Below are positions 22,352-28,905 of a stretch of DNA of 34,577 nt, piece by piece. Positions within the stretch are counted from its first letter, which is position 1; the number at the start of each line of letters is the position of its first letter. The position numbers and the translations under genes were made by a program. A model generated the notes under the pieces. It was not told the origin of the DNA. It saw only the letters and a program-made list of their open reading frames with translations, and ran no database searches. Source of the DNA: Candidatus Accumulibacter sp. 66-26 (GTDB taxonomy: Bacteria; Pseudomonadota; Gammaproteobacteria; Burkholderiales; Rhodocyclaceae); NCBI GenBank assembly GCA_001897745.1, contig MKUH01000046.1, positions 1-34,577 of the forward strand, read 5' to 3'.

Positions 22352-22381
22352 CTGGCATCGCCGGGCGCCGGCGGCTACAAT
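22352..22381 (+). promoter_or_regulatory. Promoter of tRNA-Arg
   Basis: CTGGCA (22352-22357) and TACAAT (22376-22381) are separated by 18 bp and lie just before the tRNA, so that transcription would begin a few bases upstream of its 5' end. Confidence 0.5.
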
Positions 22382-22392
22382 ACGCGCCCTAT

Positions 22393-22467
22393 CTCTCCGT
22401 AGTTCAATGGATAGAACGGGCGCCTCCTAAGCGCCAGATACAGGTTCGATTCCTGTCGGGGGGACCA
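22393..22467 (+). tRNA. tRNA-Arg(CCT), integration target of the element
   Basis: The cloverleaf folds with acceptor CTCTCCG against CGGGGGG (two U-G pairs), an anticodon stem GGCGC/GCGCC, anticodon CCT at 22426-22428 and a T arm ACAGG-TTCGATT-CCTGT. Discriminator A and an encoded CCA follow. The codon read is AGG. The 3' part from 22448 is duplicated at 34111-34125, so the end of this gene was supplied by the integrated element. A strong terminator follows at 22501. Confidence 0.93.
22448..22462 (+). repeat. attL core
   Basis: GATTCCTGTCGGGGG, within the T arm and acceptor end of tRNA-Arg, is repeated exactly at 34111-34125 in the same orientation. The two copies bound the integrated element. 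Confidence 0.88.
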
Positions 22468-22474
22468 ATCAACG

Positions 22475-22555
22475 TTACGGGACCTTACGAGACCGCCCGC
22501 AAAACCCGCACTAGTGCGGGTTTTTCTTTTTCTGTTGTACGAGACGTTACGGGAC
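22475..22555 (+). repeat. Four KTACGRGAC repeats around the tRNA terminator
   Basis: TTACGGGAC (22475-22483), TTACGAGAC (22485-22493), GTACGAGAC (22537-22545) and TTACGGGAC (22547-22555) form two pairs. Within each pair the copies are 10 bp apart, and the pairs are 62 bp apart on either side of the terminator hairpin. They are candidate integrase or excisionase binding sites. Confidence 0.6.
22501..22524 (+). terminator. Strong intrinsic terminator after tRNA-Arg
   Basis: A perfect 24-nt palindrome (AAAACCCGCACT followed by its reverse complement) continues into a T-rich run. It would end transcripts from the tRNA promoter before the integrase gene. Confidence 0.88.
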
Positions 22556-22580
22556 GAAGCAACACCAGCCGGCAAATTTT

Positions 22581-22599
22581 GGGGGTATATTTAGGGGTA
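22581..22599 (+). repeat. Left pair of GGGGTA arm-type sites
   Basis: GGGGGTAT at 22581 and AGGGGTAC at 22593 place two GGGGTA cores 12 bp apart. A matching pair with the same 12-bp spacing and orientation lies at 34035-34053 near the other end of the element, as expected of arm-type binding sites for the integrase. Confidence 0.6.
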
Positions 22600-22730
22600 C
22601 ATTGAATGACATTTGCAATACCTGCTAAAAACACCCCCATACATCGTTGAAATAACCGCCAATTAAAGGGATAAGCGAAATCACTGGCCTGCTTTCTAAG
22701 GCCGCACTTCGCCACCACTGAGGATTTCCG

Positions 22731-23984
22731 ATGCCACTTACCGATGTTGCCGCCAGAAACGCGAAACCGAAGGAAAAGCCCTACCGGCTCGCCGATGAAA
22801 AGGGCATGTACCTCGAAATCCAGCCCAACGGCAGCAAATATTGGCGCCTCAAGTACCGGATCGACGGCAAGGAAAAGCTCCTCGCGCTGGGGGTCTATCC
22901 AGGAACGACGCTGGCAAGCGCCCGCCGCCAGCGAGACGACGCCCGCGAACTGATCGCCGCCGGCACAGACCCGGGGAAGACCAAGAAGGCCGCTAAAACG
23001 GCGCAAGCTTCTGCTGCCGCCAACACCTTCGAGGCCGTCGCCCGGCGCTGGCACGCTCGGGGCAACCCGAAAAAGTCATGGGTGCCGGAGTACGCTGAGA
23101 AGATCATGCGCTCGCTGGAAGTCGACGTGTTCCCGCAGATCGGCGATCGCCAGATCAACGACCTCCGGCCGCCGGAGATCCTGACGATGCTGCGCAAGAT
23201 CGAGGCGCGCGGCACGTTGGAGACACTGAAGCGTGTCCGCCAACGCGTGCGCGATATCTTCACCTTCGCCATCGCCGAAGGGCTGCGCGAATTTGAGAAC
23301 CCGGTTGTCGGCTTGGAGAAAGCGGTTAAGACGCGCCAGGCCGAGCATTACCCGGCGCTGCATGCCCGTGAGCTGCCGGAGTTTTTCATCCGGCTGGACG
23401 CCGCTCGCCTGTCGATGCCGATCAAGCACGCGGCGCGGCTAACGACCCTGCTCTTCCTGCGATCGTCCGAGCTGCGCTGCGCACGCTGGCAGGAAATAGA
23501 CCTCGAGGCCGCAACCTGGGTCATCCCCGGGGAGCGCGACCGATCACGCGGCCTGCTCGGCATGAAGATGAAGCGCGCCCACACCGTCCCCCTGCCCCGG
23601 CAGGCGGTCGAAATTTTCCGCGAGCTGCAGGCCTACTCCGGCGAGCGTGAGCTGGTATTCCCGAATCGCAACAACCCAACCCGGCCAATCAGCGATGGCA
23701 CCATCAACAGTGCTCTGCGGGCGATGGGCTACGCCGCCAAGCAGGTCAGCGGGCATGGCTTCCGGGCGACGGCAGCCTCAGCGCTGGCGGAAATGGGATT
23801 CCGGAAGGAAGTCATCGATCGCCAGCTCAGCCATCAGGAACAGGACCAGGTGCTCGGAGCCTACGTGCATCAGGCTGAATATCTGGAAGAGCGCCGGGCA
23901 ATGATGCAGCAGTGGGCGGATTATCTCGACAGCCTGCAAATCGGCGGCAAGGTGCTCCCGATCAAGCGCAATACGGCGGAGTAA
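22731..23984 (+). CDS. int: P4-type tyrosine integrase
   Basis: The 417-aa recombinase has the N-terminal arm-binding domain typical of P4/IntS integrases (MPLTDVAARNAKPKEKPYRLADEKGMYLEI), a central core-binding domain and a C-terminal catalytic domain. The catalytic residues are Arg249 (SSELRCARW), a Lys in GMKMKRAH, His342 and Arg345 (HGFR), His368 (LSHQ) and Tyr384 in AEYLEERRAMMQQWADYL. It is complete. The gene lies 269 bp from attL, reading away from the tRNA. It should integrate the element into, and excise it from, tRNA-Arg, with AlpA probably setting the direction. Confidence 0.95.
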   Translation: MPLTDVAARNAKPKEKPYRLADEKGMYLEIQPNGSKYWRLKYRIDGKEKLLALGVYPGTTLASARRQRDDARELIAAGTDPGKTKKAAKTAQASAAANTFEAVARRWHARGNPKKSWVPEYAEKIMRSLEVDVFPQIGDRQINDLRPPEILTMLRKIEARGTLETLKRVRQRVRDIFTFAIAEGLREFENPVVGLEKAVKTRQAEHYPALHARELPEFFIRLDAARLSMPIKHAARLTTLLFLRSSELRCARWQEIDLEAATWVIPGERDRSRGLLGMKMKRAHTVPLPRQAVEIFRELQAYSGERELVFPNRNNPTRPISDGTINSALRAMGYAAKQVSGHGFRATAASALAEMGFRKEVIDRQLSHQEQDQVLGAYVHQAEYLEERRAMMQQWADYLDSLQIGGKVLPIKRNTAE

Positions 23985-24100
23985 AGGCCTTCTTCGTCCG
24001 TCCGGATGCGCCAATCTCACCTGCGGTGCAAAAGATTCCTGCCGGCGCCGCCCCGGATAATCGACTGATGCAGCTCACACTAGCGGGTCATTGCTATACA

Positions 24101-24130
24101 ATGCATTCATCTATTCATTGATGCATTCAT
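24101..24130 (+). promoter_or_regulatory. ATGCATTCAT direct repeats at the yjjJ-like start
   Basis: ATGCATTCAT occurs at 24101-24110 and again at 24121-24130, with another ATTCATT between (24113-24119). A -10-like TATACA (24095-24100) abuts the first copy. The second copy contains the likely start codon. This arrangement suggests an operator covering the transcription and translation start. Confidence 0.45.
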
Positions 24131-25452
24131 TGCCCATGCCATCCCACGCCGATTCGATCCGCCTTTGCTTGCGGCAAGGGCCGATGCCGGCACGCCAACT
24201 CGTTGAACGGCTTGGAATAAGCCAACCAACGGCGTCGCGTGCTCTGTCGGCGCTCGGCGATGAGGTCGTGCGCATCGGGGCGGGCCGTGCCATTCAGTAC
24301 GCGCTACGCGACCCCGGCCGCGGGCTTGGCGCCATTCCTGTCTATCGCATCGCCGCCGATGGCACCCTTCGCCGGCTCGGCGTGCTGACGCCGGTTTGCC
24401 CCGGCGGCTTCGTCATGCAACAGGAAGATGGCCGCACCCTGTACAGCGACAGCCTGCCCTGGTGGCTGCTCGACATGTGCCCGCAGGGGTTCCTCGGCCG
24501 TGCCTATGCGAAGCACCACGCCGCCGCGCTGGGGCTGCCGCCAAGCCTTGCCGAATGGTCGGAGACCCACATGCTGCGCGCCCTGCTGGCACACGGCGAG
24601 GATGTCGTCGGCAACCTCTTGTTGGGCGACATCGCCCGCGAGCACTTCATCGATGCGCCGCCGCCTGCGCCCGTAGACCAATCGCAGTATCCGGCGCTCG
24701 CGGAAGCGACCGAGCGCGGTGACGTTCCGGGATCTTCGGCCGGTGGCGAACAGCCGAAATTCACCGCCTACACCGGACAGCATGTCCTCGTGAAATTCAC
24801 CGCTGCCGACGACAACCCCATCGCCCAGCGCTGGCGTGATCTCTTGGCTGCGGAGCACATTGCCGCACAGGTGCTGCTCGCCGCCGGCATTCCGGCATCG
24901 CACTCCCGGCTGCTCGATATCGCCGGGCGGCGCTTTCTGGAAGTCGATCGATTCGATCGCGTCGGGCCACTGGGGCGGCGCGCGCTGCACTCGCTGACGT
25001 CGGTCGAGGCCGAGTTCGTCGGCGATGCGCAATCGCCGTGGCCGGTGTTGGCCGCACGCTTGGCGGCACTGGGCATCATCACCGACGAAGCCGCGGCCGG
25101 TGCGGCGCTCCTGTATGCCTTCGGTGCGCTGATCGGAAACACCGACATGCACCACGGAAATTTGTCCTTCGTGGCGGAGCACGGGCGCCCGTATCACCTA
25201 GCTCCCGCCTACGACATGCTGCCGATGGCGTTTGCGCCGCGGAGCAGCGGCGCCTTGCCTGCCGATTTGCCGCCGGCACGGCTGCATGCCAGCGTGGAGC
25301 CGGATACCTGGCGGCAGGCGCTCGCACTCGCCGATGAATTCGTCCGCATCCTGCGTAGCGACGGCAGATTCTCCGCTGGCTGGGCGCCGTGTGCTGAAGC
25401 GCTGGTGTGGCATGTTGAAGATGCTCGGCTTCGGATTGCCAGGCTGGGCTGA
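24121..25452 (+). CDS. HipA-family kinase with N-terminal winged helix (YjjJ-like)
   Basis: The 443-aa protein has a winged-helix DNA-binding domain (about residues 8-62; MPARQLVERLGISQPTASRALSAL) fused to a HipA-type kinase. Kinase features are the P-loop-like SSAGGEQPKF (205-214), EVDRFDR, the catalytic loop GNTDMHHGN with Asp342 and Asn347, and the metal-binding Asp365 in YDML. HipA kinases phosphorylate targets such as glutamyl-tRNA synthetase; YjjJ is a solitary member whose length it matches. No hipB-like antitoxin gene is adjacent, so the fused winged helix may provide autoregulation. Neither ATG at 24121 nor at 24136 has a good ribosome site. Its slot between int and the cos-like region is where P4-type satellites carry defence or accessory genes. 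A role in anti-phage defence is inference. Confidence 0.85.
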   Translation: MHSLPMPSHADSIRLCLRQGPMPARQLVERLGISQPTASRALSALGDEVVRIGAGRAIQYALRDPGRGLGAIPVYRIAADGTLRRLGVLTPVCPGGFVMQQEDGRTLYSDSLPWWLLDMCPQGFLGRAYAKHHAAALGLPPSLAEWSETHMLRALLAHGEDVVGNLLLGDIAREHFIDAPPPAPVDQSQYPALAEATERGDVPGSSAGGEQPKFTAYTGQHVLVKFTAADDNPIAQRWRDLLAAEHIAAQVLLAAGIPASHSRLLDIAGRRFLEVDRFDRVGPLGRRALHSLTSVEAEFVGDAQSPWPVLAARLAALGIITDEAAAGAALLYAFGALIGNTDMHHGNLSFVAEHGRPYHLAPAYDMLPMAFAPRSSGALPADLPPARLHASVEPDTWRQALALADEFVRILRSDGRFSAGWAPCAEALVWHVEDARLRIARLG

Positions 25453-25582
25453 CGATGCGGCAGTCGCCACACCCGAAATCCGCGGACAAACACAATCGCC
25501 AGCAAGCCCATCACCAAGCCTTGCAGCGCATTTTCCAACCACCGCATAGCAAGGCACTGACAAACCACCAATAAGCACCCAC

Positions 25583-25613
25583 AAGCCCGCACAGACCGCT
25601 TGGCGGGGCTTTT
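25583..25613 (+). terminator. Imperfect terminator hairpin downstream of the yjjJ-like gene
   Basis: AAGCCCGC (25583-25590) pairs with GCGGGGCTT (25603-25611) with one bulge, and the outer CCCACAA/TTGTGGG bases extend the stem. The right arm ends in TTTT. It is 130 bp after the yjjJ-like stop and about 35 bp before the cos-like sequence. Confidence 0.45.
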
Positions 25614-25646
25614 GTGGGAAAACCTCGCGCTCGCCCTGCGCGCGCA

Positions 25647-25665
25647 ATCGAGACCCCGCCTCGCC
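25647..25665 (-). other. Putative cos site (P2/P4-type cohesive end)
   Basis: On the minus strand 25665-25654 reads GGCGAGGCGGGG, the first 12 bases of the 19-base cohesive end I recall for phages P2 and P4 (phage 186 differs by one base). The next seven bases are TCTCGAT, then TGCGCGC. It lies in a stretch without a convincing gene, between the int/cargo part and the late-type genes, which is where cos sits in a P4 prophage. A chance match is possible in GC-rich DNA, so position and match together carry the call. Confidence 0.6.
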
Positions 25666-25689
25666 TTCCCGCTTTAGGGGGCGAAAAGC

Positions 25690-25797
25690 ATGCACCCATG
25701 CACACTCGCTGCCGCCAGCCCTGCAGCAGCCATCGGCTGGCACAGGTGCTATTGGAAATCATGCGAATTCATGCACCACAAAGCGGGTTTGATGCAC
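25690..25797 (+). repeat. ATGCAC repeats beside the cos-like site
   Basis: ATGCAC occurs four times within 108 bp (25690, 25698, 25771, 25792), three times followed by C. A related GGTGCA in the opposite orientation stands at 25828. They lie 25-135 bp from the cos-like sequence, where terminase-recognition repeats would be expected, but they also overlap a possible small gene. Confidence 0.4.
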
Positions 25798-25953
25798 CTC
25801 CGGCAAGGCGAGCAGAAATGCCTTGAGGTGCAAGAAGGAATTTTCGCGATTCCCTTGTGCAAGCGGCATCGCTGCGTATCGGGAGATTCCATCTCCGGGC
25901 TTGCGAAGCGGCCGGACCGCGAGGCAAACTGGTACTCGCCGCGCCTAGGGTGA
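25690..25953 (+). CDS. Possible small Cys/His-rich protein
   Basis: An 87-aa frame starts MHPCTLAAASPAAAIGWHRC and contains five Cys and seven His. AGGGGG lies eight bases before the ATG, which is a good ribosome site. I do not recognise the product. Open frames also exist on the other strand and in a second frame here, and the region looks structural (cos-like sequence, ATGCAC repeats and hairpins such as GGAGA/TCTCC at 25882-25896). It may therefore be an accidental frame. Apart from this, 25453-26022 shows no supported gene. Confidence 0.3.
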   Translation: MHPCTLAAASPAAAIGWHRCYWKSCEFMHHKAGLMHLRQGEQKCLEVQEGIFAIPLCKRHRCVSGDSISGLAKRPDREANWYSPRLG

Positions 25954-26022
25954 CGACCTGAAACTCCAGCCCCCTTGTTGGAGTGGCGTGGCAACCACAT
26001 CCAAGGGAGCGAAGGGGAGCAC

Positions 26023-26901
26023 ATGACTTCGAATAACGAAGGGACGCTCGTTGCAGTTTCCCGGTTCTACAAGCAAGCCCTAGACCACGCGGCGGCTGGC
26101 GAGATCAAGCTATCCAACATTCAGCAGCAAATGTTTTCGATTGGCGCTTCGCTTTATCGACGCCACAAAAATGATGCCGTAATGCTCGCCGCCATCGGCC
26201 GAATACCGATGGATGCATGGCTCGATGGCTCCTATGAGGATGAAACACTCGGCGAGAATTCGCAGGAGTTAAAGGCTGCTGGGCACGCGATAACCGAAAA
26301 CGCCAAGAGTGATATATCGAACGGCAAATTGATTGTTCGCGACCCTGTCACGCTCACATCGGTGAATGGACTTGATACCGTGAGGGATTGGTGCGCTAAC
26401 AGCATGGGGGATTTCGACGATCCTCGAATCGCAAATCTGGTCGTCAAAAGAGCCGAACTGATCGCTTGGCTCGATCGTCATGGAACCTTTGTTCCGGCGT
26501 GGCTGGGCAACTCTGAACCAAGGAGTAATGAACCGGCTGCCAATACCAGCCGGCAGTTCGATCCGATGATGGAGATGCTGTGCGGCATTGCAATGCTCTA
26601 CGGATTCGACCCAAAAGCTGCGCGCAACAAGGCGACAGGCGTAATCATGGACAAATTGAAAAGCTCCACAACCTTCAGCGACGACACTGTTCGCAGATGG
26701 CTGAAGCGCGCATTCGAAGGAAAGCCGCCAAAAAACGAAGAGGGGAGAACGGATGCTCTTCTTCTGATTCTTCACCTATCAAAAGGCTACTGGCCTCCCC
26801 CCCTATGTCCAAACGATATATCGGCAGAATTGGCACGTCTGGCGATAACGGTCACCCCAGATGAGGCTTCGAAAATTCTGAAAGAGGCCGAAGCCATTTA
26901 A
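26023..26901 (+). CDS. Unknown element protein, 292 aa
   Basis: I do not recognise this protein. It appears soluble and mainly helical, with no signal peptide or membrane segment. The middle contains DPVTLTSVNGLDTVRDWCANSMGDFDDPRIANL, and the C-terminal third contains FSDDTVRRWLKRAFEG, which reads like the recognition helix of a helix-turn-helix. The ribosome site AAGGGGAG lies just before the ATG. Base composition is more AT-rich than the surrounding genes, suggesting separate acquisition. It is the first gene after the cos-like region, a position held by the late genes psu, delta and sid in P4, so a capsid-size or packaging role is conceivable, but no motif supports it. Its stop is followed by the operator-like repeats that precede alpA. 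Confidence 0.8.
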   Translation: MTSNNEGTLVAVSRFYKQALDHAAAGEIKLSNIQQQMFSIGASLYRRHKNDAVMLAAIGRIPMDAWLDGSYEDETLGENSQELKAAGHAITENAKSDISNGKLIVRDPVTLTSVNGLDTVRDWCANSMGDFDDPRIANLVVKRAELIAWLDRHGTFVPAWLGNSEPRSNEPAANTSRQFDPMMEMLCGIAMLYGFDPKAARNKATGVIMDKLKSSTTFSDDTVRRWLKRAFEGKPPKNEEGRTDALLLILHLSKGYWPPPLCPNDISAELARLAITVTPDEASKILKEAEAI

Positions 26902-26921
26902 CCCCCAGAATTTCGATAACT

Positions 26922-26959
26922 GCAAAACCGCAATGCGGTAACCGCAAAACCGCATTGCG
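26922..26959 (+). promoter_or_regulatory. Tandem and inverted repeat upstream of alpA
   Basis: GCAAAACCGCAATGCG (26922-26937) and GCAAAACCGCATTGCG (26944-26959) are direct repeats 22 bp apart differing at one base. CGCAATGCGGT (26929-26939) and ACCGCATTGCG (26949-26959) also form a perfect 11-bp inverted repeat with a 9-nt spacer. No T run follows, so an operator is more likely than a terminator. Confidence 0.6.
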
Positions 26960-26980
26960 TCCTAATCGGGCGCCCGCCCC

Positions 26981-27029
26981 GGTCTAATTCGGTCCATTCC
27001 GTACGTCATCGAGACCTTACGAATGGACC
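26981..27029 (+). promoter_or_regulatory. Inverted repeat that covers the alpA start codon
   Basis: GGTCCATTC (26991-26999) is the exact reverse complement of GAATGGACC (27021-27029), with CGTA/TAC pairing continuing inward, so the ATG at 27023 lies in the stem. GGTCTAATTC and GGTCCATTCC (26981-27000) are also tandem imperfect repeats. As DNA this could be an operator; as RNA it could hide the start codon. No clear ribosome site is present. Confidence 0.5.
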
Positions 27030-27289
27030 GACAGCCTCCCCCGCAGAACGTAAGCACGCCGCCTGAGCGATTCCTTCGAATCGCCGAAGTCAAACTCCGC
27101 ACTGGGTTGGCGCAAACAACCATCTACGAAGCCGTCCGCAAAGCCACTTTCCCCGCGCCGATCCCGCTCCCCGGTGGTCGCGTGGCCTGGCTGGAGTCCG
27201 AAATTTCTGAATGGCAGAAAACCCGCATCGCCATCCGCGACGCGAAAAAAGCAGATTTCCAACCACAGCCCGAGAAAGCAAAGCGATGA
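27023..27289 (+). CDS. alpA: AlpA-family excisionase/transcription regulator
   Basis: The 88-aa protein has the AlpA pattern FLRIAEVKLRTGLAQTTIYEAV...FPAPIPLPGGRVAWLESEISEWQKTRI, a MerR-like winged helix. In P4-like elements such proteins (Vis, AlpA) act as excisionases and as activators or repressors. The ATG at 27023 gives the usual family N-terminus plus about 15 residues. Two sets of repeats lie directly upstream, probable autoregulatory sites. Its stop overlaps the next gene (ATGA). It would be expected to control integrase direction and the adjacent operon. Confidence 0.9.
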   Translation: MDRQPPPQNVSTPPERFLRIAEVKLRTGLAQTTIYEAVRKATFPAPIPLPGGRVAWLESEISEWQKTRIAIRDAKKADFQPQPEKAKR

Positions 27290-28047
27290 CTTCCACGACC
27301 CAGCCGAACGAATCCGTCAACAATGTTGCCGGCGACGCACTGTTGCAACAGCAACTCACCCAACACCTGGAAAACATAGCGGCCGGCCGCGCCGCGTTCA
27401 GCACAGCCAAGGAACGACATGGCGTGCTTTGCGAGCAGATTGCGTCCCAAGAGAAAGCCGCCCAGGCATCGGAAGCCGAAGCCCAAGAGGCAAGGCGGAA
27501 GCTTCGCGATGCCCTGCGCGAATGCGTTGGCCGCCCCACCAAGAAGCTCTTCGAACTGAAGGCCGATGCCCGCGCGGCATATAGCCTGGCTGAGGAATAC
27601 CGCAGCCTCAGCCAAGACATTGCTATCGAGCGCGACCGAGTTGAAATCGCAATGCACGAGGCCGCCCGTGATGTCCGGGAAGGAAGACTCTTCGCAACGC
27701 GCATTCTGGCCGATCATCTTCTGGAAGTTGGCTTTTCCAAGCTTCCCATCGAACTGCTGGCCGGCCTGAAGCTGCAACATGACATTCAGTCCTCACCCAT
27801 CGGGAAAGTGCACACCTTTGCCTCGAACAAGGATTACGTACTGGCCAATGCCACACACCGGTTGAGCGCTTGGTTCGATGCGTCGAACGACAATTTCTCC
27901 CATCTGCTGCCAGCTGAACTGACAGTCCCTTTGGACGCCTCCGGTTACGGGGCGCTCACCCATTTGGGATTGCAGAAGCTCAAGGATCGGCTTGAAGCAA
28001 ACGAGCGCGAGCTGATGAACCACGAACCGGCACTCGCGCAAGGCTGA
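27286..28047 (+). CDS. Helical coiled-coil protein, possible distant Psu homologue
   Basis: The 253-aa product has a coiled-coil N-terminal half (about residues 20-150, rich in Glu, Ala, Arg; for example SEAEAQEARRKLRDALREC) and a C-terminal part with ANATHRLSAWFDASND and LTHLGLQKLKDRL. I do not recognise it firmly. The layout recalls P4 Psu, which binds Rho and decorates the capsid: a helical hairpin N-terminus followed by RATDALREALLSWL and a short TIGF-type end. The position near the ogr/delta gene also fits. Psu is shorter (190 aa), and sequence identity appears low, so the assignment is tentative. It is translationally coupled to alpA. Confidence 0.75.
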   Translation: MTSTTQPNESVNNVAGDALLQQQLTQHLENIAAGRAAFSTAKERHGVLCEQIASQEKAAQASEAEAQEARRKLRDALRECVGRPTKKLFELKADARAAYSLAEEYRSLSQDIAIERDRVEIAMHEAARDVREGRLFATRILADHLLEVGFSKLPIELLAGLKLQHDIQSSPIGKVHTFASNKDYVLANATHRLSAWFDASNDNFSHLLPAELTVPLDASGYGALTHLGLQKLKDRLEANERELMNHEPALAQG

Positions 28048-28103
28048 CCTGCGCCCTCTCTCTTTCTCACCACGATCACATCAACGAAAACCGGAGTAAC
28101 ACC

Positions 28104-28475
28104 ATGAACAAATGCATTGCAGTGGATCTGGACGGAACACTGTCCAAGAGCACCAGCGACGGCAGCATCGGCGCCCCCGTAAAAGCGATGGTCGACCGCG
28201 TCAAAGGCTGGCATGGCGCCGGCCTCACTGTCGTCATCTTCACCGTGCGTGCCGCGTCGGATAGCGGCCTGCGCGCGGTAAGCAACTGGCTGAAGCAGCA
28301 CGGCCTTCCAGAACTCCATGTCACCAACGTTAAGGACGGCGAGATGGTCGAGTTCTGGGACAACCGAAGCATTCGCATCGAAACCGACACGGGGGAAATT
28401 TGCTCCCGGTGCGACTCGGCGCGAAAGAACGCCGGCAGCATCTCGAAGGACTACCGCTGCATCACCGACTGCTGA
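28104..28475 (+). CDS. Small HAD-superfamily protein with Cys-rich tail
   Basis: The 123-aa protein is a compact HAD-fold hydrolase: motif I AVDLDGTL, a motif II-like VVIFTVRAA and, near the end, KDGEMVEFWDNRSIRI, which can supply the motif III Lys and motif IV Asp. There is no cap domain. The last 25 residues (CSRCDSARKNAGSISKDYRC) hold four Cys with one CxxC pair and may bind a metal. Phages and satellites often carry small HAD proteins acting on nucleotides or nucleic-acid ends; the substrate here is unknown. A GGAG site stands eight bases before the ATG. The 131-bp gap after it shows no clear gene. Confidence 0.8.
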   Translation: MNKCIAVDLDGTLSKSTSDGSIGAPVKAMVDRVKGWHGAGLTVVIFTVRAASDSGLRAVSNWLKQHGLPELHVTNVKDGEMVEFWDNRSIRIETDTGEICSRCDSARKNAGSISKDYRCITDC

Positions 28476-28606
28476 TCGGCTACGCAACCGCAATGCGTGA
28501 AATGCTGCTGCTACAGACAGCCTGCGTGAATCCGGCCGAGACGGCTTCGACCGCCCGGCCGGAATACAAAAACCTGCTCGCACAAATCAAATCGGGAGAA
28601 CCGGGA

Positions 28607-28864
28607 ATGCATATCACGTGCCCCCACTGTGGCCACCGGGCGACCATCCGCACGTCCAAAGCCATCACCAAGGTAACGAGAGAAGGCTTCTGCCAATGCA
28701 CCAACCTGGCCTGCGGCCACACGTTCGTCGCGGTGACGGAAGTCGTACGAACCATCTCGCCCAGTGCGGTTCCCGACCCGTTGATTGCGAGCCAGTTGCA
28801 GCAGTCGCAGCGGGCGATCGAAATACGCGAGAGGGATGCGGCGGGGTCCGCTGCTGCAGGCTGA
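28607..28864 (+). CDS. ogr: Ogr/Delta-family zinc-finger late activator
   Basis: This 85-aa protein matches P2 Ogr and P4 Delta. Cys5, Cys8, Cys31 and Cys36 reproduce the CX2C-X22-CX4C zinc finger, and ATIRTSKAITKVTREGF with HTFVAVTEVVRTI aligns with the Ogr core without gaps. Ogr and Delta bind upstream of P2-type late promoters and contact RNA polymerase, so this protein would switch on helper late genes and perhaps the element's own. It is a single domain, like Ogr, whereas P4 Delta has two. The start at 28607 has GGGAGAA upstream and gives the family N-terminus; a longer frame from 28493 has no ribosome site. Confidence 0.9.
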   Translation: MHITCPHCGHRATIRTSKAITKVTREGFCQCTNLACGHTFVAVTEVVRTISPSAVPDPLIASQLQQSQRAIEIRERDAAGSAAAG

Positions 28865-28905
28865 CTGCGCACGCAGCACCGCCAGCCCTCTTCAACCAAC
28901 AGACG

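Noticed and set aside
25198..25743. Minus-strand frames over the yjjJ 3' end and cos-like region, one with a hydrophobic stretch
   Set aside because: They run antisense into a certain gene, have no good ribosome site and cover structural DNA. One (MRWLENALQGLVMGLLAIVF) looks membrane-like, so a small conserved membrane peptide cannot be fully excluded.
25975..25994. TTGT-N12-GCAA, similar to an Ogr/Delta binding site
   Set aside because: It has one mismatch and is only about 30 bp before the 26023 start, whereas such sites are centred near -55 of the promoter.
28493..28606. In-frame N-terminal extension of the Ogr/Delta gene
   Set aside because: No ribosome site before 28493, and Ogr-family proteins begin directly before the first CxxC.
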